Shown: positions 24,274 to 36,130 of the stretch, piece by piece
Layout: every line of letters starts with the position of its first letter
Numbering within the stretch: position 1 is the first letter of the stretch
From: Piper betle
Taxonomy: Eukaryota > Streptophyta > Magnoliopsida > Piperales > Piperaceae
Length of the DNA stretch: 64,000 bases
NCBI GenBank assembly: GCA_033002965.1
Contig: JAURVB010004818.1
Coordinates: 1-64,000, forward strand
Direction of reading: 5' to 3'
Made by a program: the position numbers and the translations under genes
The notes under the pieces: model-generated
Seen by the model: the letters and a program-made list of their open reading frames with translations, nothing else
Database searches by the model: none
Told to the model about the DNA's origin: nothing

Positions 24274-24757
24274 AGGGTGTAAACGAGCCAAACTGAGCCA
24301 AACAGGGATGTTTTTGAAATCGATTTGATTTTTGACAAGCATGTTTGATCTTGATTGAGTGTTTGACGAACTTTGATGTATTATGGGTCGAGCCGAGCTC
24401 GTCCAAAATTCATGGTATTTGAGCTTGATCCGTGTTTGGTTCGCTATGTTTTTGAACTGAGCTCAAGCCGAGCTTGAGTCGAGGGAATGTTTATGTTTGG
24501 CTCATACTTGACTTATATATGATCAAAATTTTTTTTCTAATACTATATAAGTTTAATCTGACCTTATAGTATTGACAGGCTGAGTCGAGCCGTGTATTTT
24601 TTCGAGTATGAACACATCGAGCTAAGTTGAACCAAACACTTTTTAGCTCAAGCTATCTATTGCGAACCGAGTATTTTTTCGAGCACAAAATTAATGAGCA
24701 CAAGTTCAAACCGAATCGAGTCGAATGCAAAATGATTGCCAGCATTGTTTACATCCG
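24274..24757. mobile_element. Non-autonomous hAT-like element, about 0.48 kb
   Basis: Opposed ends AAGGGTGTAAACGAGCC (24274) and GTTTACATCCG (24747-24757) form short imperfect terminal inverted repeats. The inside is filled with GAGCCGAGCTCGAG-like words on both strands (for example 24395-24410, 24460-24480, 24590), as is common in plant miniature elements of this type. There is no coding capacity. The superfamily is inferred from the ends only. Confidence 0.5.
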
Positions 24758-26362
24758 TGTTGGTAAATCGGCTCAAGAGCAATTTGAGCCGATTTGGGCA
24801 TCGAATCGATTGGGGCTAAATTGGTCGTAGAATCGGCTGATTCATCCCGATTTAGACTGATTTTGAATCAGGGTGAATCGAAAAGAATTAGATTTTATAG
24901 GTAAATGACTAAACTACCTTATGCATGATATTAAATAAATTATTTAAGCATAGGTAAAATTGGAATTTACATTTAAAAAACCTAAAATCTACCTGATCCC
25001 TCCCTCTGCCCGTCCGCCACTGCCGATCCCTCCCTCTACCCGTCTGTCGCAGCCGACCTCGCCTTCGCCTCTGACCTCGCCCGTCCGTCGCCACCCTTCC
25101 CTCCATTGGTCTTCCAGTTTGCCCTTCCCTCCTCTCTCCGACCTCGCCTCCACCTCCGCCCTTTGACCTCGCCCGTCCGCCGCCGCCCTTCCCTTCGGCC
25201 TCTATAAAGTTGCAACTTTTTGTTTGAAATTTTTCATGCTTGGTAAAAATTTGGATATGGTATCATCAGTGTGCAATTTTTTTTTTTGCTGTAAATTTTG
25301 AAATGTAGCTGCTATTTTTTATTAGAAATTGTATGCTATGAAAATTTGTATGATTACTTTGGTTGATTGTTTTTGCAATTTGTTGATTGTTTCTACAATT
25401 TGTATGATTATTTTGGTTGTACCAAATTTGTAAATTGTTCACGGATTTTCTGCAATTTGGTCGATTCGTTCCCTTGTATTCAATTTGGTTGATTCGTTCC
25501 CTAGGGTAATTTGATTAGTCCTAAATATTTTATTAGAACATTAGTTAGCTGCTAATTTGTGGTGTTTGTACAAATGTTAGGCATGCAATTGAGTTAAGCT
25601 TATGAACAAGAGTTGGCTGCTAATTGTTTGTATAGATGTTAGGCATCAAATTTGTTATACAATTATATAAATATATAGAATTTTTTACCTTGATGCCCAG
25701 TGTGCAAATTTTTTGTTTGTTGTAGGGTATGATTTTTGTTGGTCTTTGGCATTGTTACTAGACAATGTCGCTATTGATTTTTGCAGATTTGTTGATGGTT
25801 GATTGGTATAATTGTAGGGTGTGATTTTTTGTTTGTTGTAGGGCGTGATTTTTTGTTTGTTGTAGGGTATAAGTGGGAGTTCTATGCCTCTTTTACGCAA
25901 GGGTCTCGTTTTGATATAGATGATAGTTTTACTCTTCCCATTGGTGATAATGATTCAGACTCCGAAGATGCTTCAGATAATGAATTAGATAATTTAGTAA
26001 TCACTATATAAAATTATGTTAAACCTTTATTCTGTGAACTTGTATTAATGTCTTGTTGTTATTATTTGATAGAGCATAAATAATAATATATTAAATATTA
26101 CACTTATGAAATTGTGGTATTATGATTATAAATAGTGATGCTCTTTTATATTTATATTAAACTATAAATTTGTATATTATATTAAAAAATTATATAATTA
26201 TGTATTTCATATATTTATGTTATGAGTTATCAAATTTTTATATATAACTAATTTAAACCAATTTAGGCCGATTTAAATGAATCGATTCCTACCTAATTTA
26301 GACTTATTCCGATTTTAACTATGACTCCTTCAAAAATTGATTCTGATTTTTACAACCACACC
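24758..26362. mobile_element. Non-autonomous hAT-like element with a C-rich core
   Basis: The left end (TGTTGGTAAATCGGCTC) and the reverse complement of the right end (TGGTTGTAAAAATCAG) are loosely matched. Both subterminal regions are packed with GATTC/GAATCGATT words in opposite orientations. A pyrimidine-rich stretch (about 25000-25200) and TTTTTGTTTGTTGTAGGG repeats (25820-25870) lie inside. The open frame at 25799-26011 ends in an acidic stretch and has no recognised domain. The same layout recurs at 29928-31510 and 61237-62036. Confidence 0.45.
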
Positions 26363-26591
26363 ACAGTTTACATCTCCGCCAGAGTTTACGTCTCAACGGG
26401 AAACAAAGGTAGTGGTGTCGGGTCTCTGGTCGGGTCGGATCAGCTAACAAACTTCACGTGAAAATTGTCCATGACTGGTCGTATATTTGCTTGGAGAGCC
26501 GTATACCCTCTCGCCGATTACTCGCTTGTTTATTTTACGTCTCGAAGAGGGAGACTCGCTGTCACCGCCGCGGCCCTCTTCTCCGGCGACG

Positions 26592-28604
26592 ATGGAGGGT
26601 GTGGGAGCGAGGCTGGGCCGTTCGTCGACGAGGTACGGACCCACTACCGTCTTCACCGGACCCGTCCGAAAGTGGAAGAAGAGATGGGTGACCGTGCCGC
26701 CGCCGTCCTCCGCTGCCACAAACCCTAGCCGGCCCATCCCCGGTGGCGCCAACTCCAACAACGGTAACACCGGCTCGCATCTACTCCTCTACAAGTGGAC
26801 GCCGCTCTCAGACGGCAATGGCGGGAGTAAGGATGGGCCTGCCGCTGCTACGGAGGAGCCGCCCAAGAAGAGGTTCCGATATGTCCCGGTATAAAAATTG
26901 CACCTTTTCTTGATCTTTTTGGGTTCGTGATCCACAGTCCGTCGTTTTCTTCGGCGTCTACTTGCTTAGGGTTTTGAGTCGGTGGACGGTTACGTGTTGA
27001 TTTGTTGGTTTCGACATTAGGGTTTGCGGGGATGATTGCAGTGATGCGTGTACTTAATTTGTGTCGACAAATCTGTTTTCAAAAGTCTGCTTTTTTTCTT
27101 TTAAATCCTGTGATGATTTTTTTTGTCATTGTGGTGCTTTTTAATTCAATGGCTGTATGTTGAACAATCGACGACCGCTAGTTCTCGCTCTTAGTGGCTT
27201 CTGAGGACATTATTGAGCTGTTTATTTTACTCTCCGTCTCGATGTTGAATATGGATGATTCAAAACTGATCTACCTTTCAATTGCTTGATATTTCTAGCT
27301 AGTTTCTTGAACATAATTTTCTTCTGTTTTTTTTTCTTGACTGATGATAGAAAATATCAATGCATATCTAATGGATGCCAAGTTTGGATGTATAGACAAG
27401 GACTATTTGAAGAATCAACCACAACAACCTTTAAGAAGTTGCCTTGTGCTCTCCTCAATCTTGATCTTCGTTTCTGCTCTGCTTGTGCTCAAGCCGATAT
27501 GTTTGAATATGCTTGCTAATTTAGTTCTTACTACTGATGGAGGAAGAGAAGTTTCGGGTACCTGCTCATAGTAAATAGACCTCACTTTTTTTGTTCAGTT
27601 TTTGATGCGCATGATGTGGTCACGAGCTTTTTGAGTGGTGCTTGCTACATGGTTTTTGCCGACTAGGTCTTAAGAGCACAAGCTTTTCGCAATGGATGAC
27701 TATCAATTATATTGTTGTTAATTGCATGTCTTCTACTGTGTGTATATTGCTATTAATTACATGGCATTTCATACAGATTGTTGTCTTGGAAGAGCAGAAT
27801 AATGAGGATGAAAAGGCTGAATACGAAACCAAGGAGAATGACACTCCCGCTGCATCAGAGACCAAAATAACTGAGGAATTTGATAGCAAACCTGATGTTA
27901 ATGATCTTCCCATGGAAGATAATCAGGTAAAACAGATAGATTTAAACTGCTAGTCAAGTGTTACACCGGATGAGACCGGATGAGAAGCACCTGGGGTGTT
28001 TTGGCCGGCATGTTGTGTATTTTGTGTTATCACGTACAATTTTAATAGTCATTTGTAGCTTAGTTTTTACCCCAAATGTACCATCTTTCTGGCTTGGCTT
28101 TACTGTTGCCGGCCCTGAGGTATTCTTTTTGAATCACTTTATACACATCCTTAATTTATGGATTCCTGGTGGTTGTCATTCTGATTCTTTTGCAGTGTTT
28201 TATATATGGATATTTGTTTTTTATTTATGTGGCCTGCCCTGCCTTCCTTTTTCCAACTTTGCATTTCAGGGTAAATTGTATGCATCAGTTCTTACATCAT
28301 GCCTCCTATTGGTCATAATAGCTTTCCGGTGTTTGGGATGTCTTTGAGCTTTGAGAGCAGTGTTTTAGCGGCCGATGTGGGCAAGAGAAATGTGTTTCCT
28401 ACATTTCTCTTGTTTGCAGTTTCGTTTCGTCCATATGCCTATAGATATTCACTTGATATATCTGATGGATATTTAAAAATGTCTATATGCTAAAACTTTT
28501 AGGCCTTCGAGAAAGCTGAGAACGTCCCGCGGGAACGTAACGAAACCAGTGTGGATTTGAGCTTGGGGTTGAATGGCCATGGTGGAGACAAAGGCTCCAA
28601 TTGA
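26592..28604 (+). CDS. Plant protein of unknown function with a C-terminal EAR-type motif, three exons, 182 aa
   Basis: Exons are 26592-26888, 27777-27926 and 28503-28604, with GT-AG introns in phase 0. The N-terminus MEGVGARLGRSSTRYGP runs into VFTGPVRKWKKRWV (residues 20-33). An LLLYKWTPL segment follows, then KKRFRYVP at 92-99 at the exon border and an acidic middle (exon 2, rich in Glu and Asp). The end is SVDLSLGLNGHGG. Residues 168-172 (LSLGL) fit the LxLxL EAR motif that recruits TOPLESS co-repressors. From memory this matches a conserved plant family with no assigned domain. No DNA-binding domain is visible, so a role as a repressor adaptor is only inference. The start chosen is the ATG of the conserved MEGVG block, not the upstream in-frame ATG at 26487. 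Confidence 0.82.
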
Positions 28605-29927
28605 GTTGTAAGGTTAGAGGCCCTTGGCCAGAAACGTGGGTGTAAATTCTTAATCTATGTCATGTCATATCACGTATATTGCTATTTTAGATCAAAATGT
28701 CTTTGCGTCTCATTGATTGAAGTCGTTTCTTCTGTTCACATCTACTCTCTCCGGCTTCTCTATGTGTACAAGGAGTACTTGTGAGTGTTGGAACTTAGAG
28801 AGCGCAGTTTCATTGCAACCCCTGTTTGTTTCGTGAACTTGGTCTGCATAATAGATACACGAGATGATGCCCTATCCAATCCAGGATTCCAGAGTGAATG
28901 GTAGGTTTAGATTGCGTAGTTGCCGAGATAACTTTTAATAAACGTAAGCCTTGCTTGCCAATTAAACAATTAACTATAAATTAAAGGCTAAAACCTATGA
29001 GGGCAATTTTTTTGTTTAGGCAGTGATTGGGAACACCACGTTTAGTATATACTATTGCGCCAATCTGGCCAAGCAATTGAAGAGTTGAAATTTGGTCCCT
29101 ATTCATCCCTGCCTGCCTAAAAAAAGGAATGTTTACTATCATATACAGATTATAGATTGATGACACATATCCAATAAATTTACTGCAGGTTTTCGCAATA
29201 AATTGACTACTGAATTTACCAGATCATTGATCAGCTAACAATGGCTATAAATTTCAGAGTATATATATAGTTATAATTTATAAATCTAATTTTTATTTTT
29301 TGCCGTGTGTTCTATCAAAGGTGTGTGGTGTTTATAGTGTTAAAGTCCCACAATGGATATGTTTCAAATATAATCTTCTTTAATTAAGTATTATATTTTA
29401 GTGATAATCCATGTGAGGATTTTATGGCTATTCATGTGATAGATCTCTACGTAATCTCTCTGAATATAGCATACGACGGTGTTGGGCACCGACTCACCAT
29501 CAAATAGATGAATCATGATAAATTTTCTGCATGCTTGACTTTAAGATATTTAATATAAATAGTGTGGGATTTGCAGGAACTGGGTTTGCCATTGGTAAAA
29601 TCTTTTATAACACCGGTAAGTTTCACAACTCCTTGGTAGAATGCTCGCCTATGGTTGACCTTCGTTAAAATCAAATGCAAGGTTGAGCTCTGTAAGGTTC
29701 AATCCTGATGACATCATTCAGCGATCTTTTCAAATTAACTTTAGTGTTTGTTGCATTTTGTATGTTGTCATCAATATTGTGTCTCTCTAATTACCACTTA
29801 ATGAGCCATATTTACTAACTCGTTACAATTTTAACCTGCTGTTCACGCTTTCTATAATCTTCTCTGTAGATCGATCCGGCTCTCTATATATAATAGAGTA
29901 GAAAAGATATATATTTGTGTGAAGTAT
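28605..29927. other. 3' flank and intergenic DNA
   Basis: Holds the 3' UTR of the EAR-motif gene, then AT-rich DNA without a supported gene. A GTGTTAAAGTCCCACAATGG stretch near 29336 resembles the start of TRIM-like LTRs but has no partner. Confidence 0.45.
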
Positions 29928-31510
29928 TAGGTGGGCGTGAACGTCCGAATTGGTCCGTCCGTCCGAAGTCCGAAGCATGTCCGACCGAATTGACCGAATT
30001 TGACCGAATTAAAACAAACCAAACATGGACATTTCTTTGTCCGACCGAATGATCGACTGAATGTCCGATATTTTATATCAATAATATAATATTTTCAACA
30101 TTTGTAAGGCTAATATAATAGTTTATAAAAATTTTAAAATGTCATATACAATAAATTAATTAAGTTCATACATAAAATTGATATTTAATATCTTAAATAA
30201 CAAAAAATGACATAATAGGATAAAAGTCACTCTTATTATAAGCCAAAAATACTTGAGAATTAAGACCCAACAATCTCCTGTTTGAAATGGCATAAAAAGA
30301 TGACAAGTAAAGCCAATAATGCAACATTCAAAATTTCAATTATATCGCCAATAGTATATGATGTTTGTTTTGCAAGAAAGCATTTGTTCTCATGCAAATG
30401 TGAGTGAACAGTTAATCAGGTGCACTGGTTTCATTCATTAATAAGCACCAACGTCTCAGGTAACGAAACATTTCGAAGAAAAAGCAGATTCGAAAACTAC
30501 AACTTTAAACAAGCTAAAGTTTGGTATAGAAAAGAACATGGCAGATTTTATAAATTAATCTTAACAACAGTTTGCACCATCCAGAGATTCTCCTTCTTTA
30601 GTAATCGAATTTTTGTTATCTTTTCCATCTCCACTTTATTCATTTACATTTAGTAATGAACTTGCATGATCCATCGGTGGAAAAAAATCAAATTATAATT
30701 ATAAAATGTCATAACTAGTGTAAATCAATTCTATTTATAAAAGTGGTATCAACAAATATTATTAATTGACACTTTGACGGTATCTATTCTTTCCAAGATG
30801 CAAACTTCCTTCACCAAATAATTGCACAAATTTTTATACGCTCAATCACTGTACAATTTCGTTAGTGTAAAATTTTTTTACATTATCATCCAAGTATAAA
30901 TAATCTAACCTTATAAAATAATAAGAATTAATCCTAGATATAAAATAAACTAAACTTAGGAAAAATCAAGAAATATACACGTGGCGGCAACAGGCGGAGG
31001 TTCGGCGGAGGCAGGCGGCATCGCGGCGGCAGTTTGGCGGCGAAGGCAGGGTAGACGAGGCAGGTAGCGGCAGATGTTTACACAGCGTGTAAAGGTTGGC
31101 AGTCTGGCGGAGGCAGGCGGCGGACGCAAGGCGGCCGAGGCAGGCGACGACGGATTTTCATATGGTGCGCAGAGGGTGGTGGAGACACGAGCAGAGGGTG
31201 GCGGTCCAGCGGAGGCAGGCGGCGGCGGATACGGCGTGCAAAGGGTGGCGGAGCCCGTGCAGTCGCAGACGGTGGCGGTTTGGCGGAGGCAAGGTGAGGG
31301 TGGCGGAGGGGCGGCGGCGATGGCGGTATGAACATTATTTCAGTGTTAGGGTTTGGAAGTTGGGTTTGATTTTGGACCGTCTACGGACGTTGTTCGGGCC
31401 CGACAGACAAGTCGGGTATTAACTCGATAGGACAAATTTTATCCGATAAAATTTCGGACAAACGCGAATAATAACTTATCCGACATCCGTCTGACCGATG
31501 CCCACCTCTA
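29928..31510. mobile_element. Non-autonomous hAT-like element with a GGC-rich core
   Basis: The left end (TAGGTGGGCGTGAACGTCCG) and right end (GACCGATGCCCACCTCTA) are inverted matches. The left subterminal region repeats GTCCGACCGAATT words; the right has ATCCGACATCCGTCTGACC. Between AT-rich arms lies a GGCGGAGGCAGGCGGC-rich core (about 30980-31320) whose 85-108 codon open frames on both strands are compositional. There is no transposase. Confidence 0.5.
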
Positions 31511-32676
31511 AATAGAATGTTGGGAATATACCAGAGTCAAGAGGGCTGAGACACTGATGGCTCAAACCAACCAGGCACAAATACAAATACGGGTCACCAA
31601 TTGAATCAAAACTGCTCCCAGTCTCTACATTATTAGGTGTTAACCATCAAAATACCCGGGACCGTCAAAATGTATAAAGTATTAAAGTGTATATGTGTAT
31701 AAAAATTGAAATTGGTAATTAAATCGAATTTTTAAAATTTGAATTTTTTAATTTATAATTTATTTTGAATTCATAAATATAATAGAATTATATGTATATA
31801 TATATATATATATATGTATAAAACTTAATTTATTAAGAATAATAAAATCAAAATAAAAATTGACGTAAACAGGCGAAAAAGCTGTAGAAGCAAGACGTAG
31901 AAGACGGCCGTAGCCTCGGAAGAAGGAGCCCATGCAAAGACTGCGTGCACCCCTACGCCACCTCGCCTCTTTCCTTCGTCCTCTTCTCCCTCAAATCTCC
32001 TCTCTTTTTTTGTTTTTTCGTTTCCAATTCTTGAAACTGTTCAATCGGTAATGCTTCCCCTTGTTGGTGATCTTCTCGTTCTCGCTTTTCCTTGTTGGGC
32101 GGTGGCGGTACAAGGAAGGAGGCGAGGTGAGGCGGGTTGATCCGAGAAGTCACCGCCGAAAAGGTATGTTGTTGGGGTTTTTTCTTGGATCTGAGTGGTG
32201 GTTTCTTAGCTTTTGCTATTTGGTTTCGGGGGTGTTGGTGTGATTTGGGTGGTGGGTGTTGTTTCCGTGTTCCCTGGATTCGAAAGGCATCGTTTTTATC
32301 GGGTCTTTGGATCGTGGGTTTTGGCATTTGGGTGCACTGAATGTGAGTTCTTGGGGGGTTTTTTACATCTTTTTTGCTTTTGCTGTGTTGGGGAGTGATA
32401 AAAATGGTAGCTTGCGGAATTCGTTTTTTCTGGTAAGCGGTTTATTACTCGGCATGTGCTGATTTGAGTGCGGGTCTCCATTCCATATGGGTCTGCATCC
32501 ATCAATCATACAAGATTTCTTTGTCGAGAATTGATAATCATTCATGATACCTATCGGAAGACGTCTGTTGAACTAATTTTTGTGTTTTGAGTCACTTTCG
32601 GAGCTCTGAATTCGTGTGTTTTTCCTGAATTGACTGCAGGATCGAGTGAACAGGACGTTGACTCGTTTTCGATTCC
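31511..32676 (+). other. Intergenic DNA and 5' leader of the DUF707 gene
   Basis: A TA/TG microsatellite lies at about 31795-31816. From about 31930 the sequence is pyrimidine-rich and GC-richer, like a 5' UTR. A good donor at about 32164 (AAAAG|GTATGT) and acceptor at 32640 (CTGCAG|GATCGAG) suggest a leader intron just ahead of the DUF707 start codon. Short open frames here have no domain. Confidence 0.5.
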
Positions 32677-35600
32677 ATGAAGGTGTTATCATCATGGAGC
32701 TTGTTAACAAGAAGCACTGCAATGCTAAGAAATGGCGCAATTAATTGCTCAGTTGTCTACTATATCAGTACTTGTTGAATTAAAGTTTTTTTTAAAATTT
32801 ATTTATTAGCGTACGTGCATTTTGCAGGCGATTGGTGGATGTAGGATGAGTCGGCTACCCTTTATGGGGTTTTGTTGTATAATGATGCTTCTTATACTAT
32901 ACAGAACTATGATTTCCCAATATATGCATAAAGAGGTGCGCAATGCCTATCTATGTAAATATGCCCAACAGGTTTGTCGCTATATTTTTTTATATACGCT
33001 GATGGAGGTTTAACTTATGCGTACAGAAGGAGGATAGATTATACCCTTTTGACTCAATGAAGGTATGCAGAGTCAAAGACGTGATTTTCTTTGTACAAAT
33101 GCTTCCTTCATAACGTGCATTGACTGCAAGCAGTTGCTGGTTTTGACTAAAATTTCATATTTCTTTCTATAGGAAATTCAAGATAAAAATGTTAAAGTGG
33201 GTAATTTACCACGTGGAATTGTGGAAAAAAATTCGGATATGGAATTAAAACCTTTATGGTTTCACAGAGCAACAGAGCAAAAGGTTAGTTCACAGGACTG
33301 ATCTGTTCAATGAGATTGAACCGCTAATTTGATATAAGCTTTACCTTTATAACCTTTCTGATTCAACTGATATCTTGAAAAAGGCATTTAAAGTTATTTC
33401 TCTATTAGTTCATAGCAATAGCAATGCCGCTTCAGAAGTTAGTTTTCGGATGTTAGATAGTCATGCTTATTTACACCTGCAGGATGACGTTCATTCTCAC
33501 CGCAACGTGCTGGCAATTTCAGCAGGTATTAGACAAAAGTATAACGTTGATGCTATTGTTACAAAGGTAACTCTTTCAGCAGCTAGTGAAAGCCATATTT
33601 TGAGTCCAAAATATTTTCTAATTTATTAAGTTCAGTTTTTTGCAGAAAATTTTACTGTTATCTTATTCCACTATGATGGTTATGTTGATGGGTGGCATGA
33701 TTTTAGTTGGAGTAGCAAGGCAATCCATGTTGCAGCTCATAACCAAACAAAATGGTAAATGCAAGTTTTAACTGGATGCTGGCTAGCAAGTCATGTTTCT
33801 GGGATTAATTTTATGATATGATCTAGAGAATGCCAATTAATATCAGTGAATTGTTTGGTGTCCTTAACATATTTTCATCTGCCACAGGTGGTTTGCAAAA
33901 CGTTTTCTCCATCCTGATGTGATGTCTGCTTATGATTATGTATTTCTTTGGGATGAGGACCTGGTGGTGGATCATTTTCACCCTGGGAGGTATGCTCGCA
34001 TTTCTATCATACACTTAATTATCTTAAGAGTTTCAGAATATTAAATAGGGCAGATGATTTCTATCCACGCTCATGTAATTTCTGAGTTGGGCCAGCCAAG
34101 CTCCTGGCTAGATAAATTTTAATGATAGTGAGTTGAGGCGGCATTTTACACATGCCCTGTGTACTTTGGAAATGTTATTCTAATATCACATTGGTCAGGT
34201 GCTTGAGGATCATAATGATAGTGAGTTGAGGCGGCATTTTACACATATCCCTGTGTACTTTGGAAATGTTATTCTAATATCACATTGGTCAGGTACTTGA
34301 GGATCATGGAATCAGAAGGTCTTGAGATATCTCAGCCTGCCTTAGATGCAGAGTTATCTGAAGTTCATCATAGAATTACCATAAGGAGAAAGAGTGCAAA
34401 GTTACATAGGTGAGTATATGCTCTATCTGTCTCTCGCACGTACATATGTTCATCACTCTTTCTCATTTTGTATTTGTGCTTCTAGAATGGCCTGTTCAGT
34501 GTCAATTTGTTTCAGTATTATTTCATACCTGTAGTGCAATAGTTGTAATAAATTAGGCTTCATCGGTTAATTCTGCAGGCGAGTTTATGATCATAAAGGT
34601 AGCAAAAAATGTACAGATGCCAGTGAAGGACCCCCATGCACTGGGTAAGTATTGGAAGCTTTCTGTGCATAGTTCAGTTCCGTGTGAGTGGTGTAGACTT
34701 TTTTTTTCAATGAAAGTACCACAGTGTCACAGTGTGGACTGTGTTTACATACATAAAATATTGTTTCCTCTAGTTGAGGAAGGAATTAAAAAGATAAGTA
34801 GAAGCATCCAAAGTAACTTGTTTTCAGCTTTAACTGTTTTTGCGTTTCTATTGTCATCTTTGTAGATGGGTGGAGGGTATGGCCCCAGTATTTTCAAGAT
34901 CAGCTTGGCGATGTGCTTGGCATCTTATTCAGGTAAGGCAAACCTTGCCGTGATATCCTTCCAGCTTTAAGCTGAAGCAATGGTAACACTTTGTGGTTTA
35001 ACCTTTCCCTGAACTTCGCAGGTGTGAGCCTTTATGCAACCGGCTGCTCCTTTTGAAATGGGTTTTCCTTTATGTTTTTGTTTTTTGACCAAAATCAATG
35101 CTACAAATTGCAATAACTTGTTTTCTTTCTAAATGCGAGCCTTTATGCACCCGGCCGTCCCTTTTGAAATGGTTTTTCCTTTATGTTTTTGTTTTCTGGC
35201 CAAAATCAATGCTACAAATTGCAAAACATGTTTTCTTTCTGAGTTAATTGAACGTCTTCCAAGCACATCAAACTATGTGTTTTCTAGTTTTCCTGTAATA
35301 TTGATTTCCAAATATATCTGAACAGAATGATTTAATCCACGGCTGGGGGATGGATATGAAACTTGGTTACTGTGTTCTGGTTAGACACATGATCCATTTG
35401 TTAAATTTAACCTCATTATGATTTAAAGAACTCAGCCATTTATTTGGAGTGTATTATTGACTACAACATTAATTTTGTAGGGTGACAGGAGTAAGAAAGT
35501 TGGAGTAATTGATAGTGAATATGTCGTCCATCTTGGAATACGAACTTTAGGAGGACCCTCAGCTGAAGTAAGTGTATTACCTCCCCTAGTAATTGTGTAT

Positions 35601-36130
35601 CTTGCCCAATGCTGTTTGCATTGTGTTGTTTAGACTAAAATCATCTTAGCTAGACCTTTTTTTTCGTTTTGCTTTTGAATGACAGATAGAAAAATCGGCA
35701 ACTCATGACGATCCAAAGCTGGTACAGCCTTGCAGCATAGAATAACAACAATTTTTAAATTTATAGATCCTGAAGATAGAAGCCGATGATTGCTTATTTG
35801 TTCTTATTTTAATTTTTTGCTATTTGGCAGAGACATTCAAAAATTGATATGCGATCAGAGGTAACTTTCATCTCTCTGGAGACTAAGCATATGTGAAAAA
35901 AAAGGGTTCTCATCTGATTTTTACTAGATTATGATGTTAGAGCAAATGACAAATTTTTCAGTCTTCACAGTTGTGTCTGTTTCTGAATGTTTGAGGAAAA
36001 TGTGATACAGATAAGGAGACAGTCTACATTGGAGCTAGAGATCTTCCAGCGGCGGTGGGATAAAGCAGTCCGTGAGGACAGTGACTGGGCCGATCCTTTC
36101 CTAATCCACAGCAGCAGAAGCAAAAGGTGA
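32677..36130 (+). CDS. DUF707 family protein, 15 coding exons, 403 aa
   Basis: Exons: 32677-32751, 32828-32935, 33027-33062, 33173-33283, 33483-33566, 33636-33754, 33888-33989, 34293-34409, 34579-34644, 34866-34932, 35326-35379, 35481-35567, 35686-35721, 35831-35860, 36011-36130. All are GT-AG and the frame is open throughout. Residues 36-50 (FMGFCCIMMLLILY) form a single membrane anchor near the N-terminus, as in Golgi type II proteins. The DUF707 core follows: NFTVILFHYDG, HNQTKWWFAKRFLHPD, YVFLWDEDL (199-203, a DxD-like acidic motif), GLEISQPALD, GPPCTG, EGMAPVFSRSAW, and HGWGMDMKLGYC near 300. DUF707 proteins have been annotated as lysine-ketoglutarate reductase trans-splicing related; the fold suggests a glycosyltransferase, but the activity is not established. 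Introns 7 and 10 carry tandem duplications. Confidence 0.92.
34121..34307 (+). repeat. 93-bp tandem duplication covering a 3' splice site of the DUF707 gene
   Basis: Copy 1 (34121-34213) and copy 2 (34214-34307) differ at about three positions. Each contains the acceptor TTGGTCAG and the first exon bases GTRCTTGAGGATCAT. The true exon 8 starts in copy 2 at 34293; copy 1 carries an intact-looking decoy acceptor at 34200. Splicing to the decoy would run into TGA at about 34225. Confidence 0.85.
35024..35245 (+). repeat. 111-bp tandem duplication in intron 10 of the DUF707 gene
   Basis: Copies at 35024-35134 and 35135-35245 share GAGCCTTTATGCA, CCTTTTGAAATGG, TTTTCCTTTATGTTTTTG and AAAATCAATGCTACAAATTG in the same order, with about 10 percent difference. 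It is purely intronic. Confidence 0.85.

Noticed and set aside
26444..26780. Minus-strand open frames of 72 and 108 codons
   Set aside because: Antisense to exon 1 of the EAR-motif gene; no domain.
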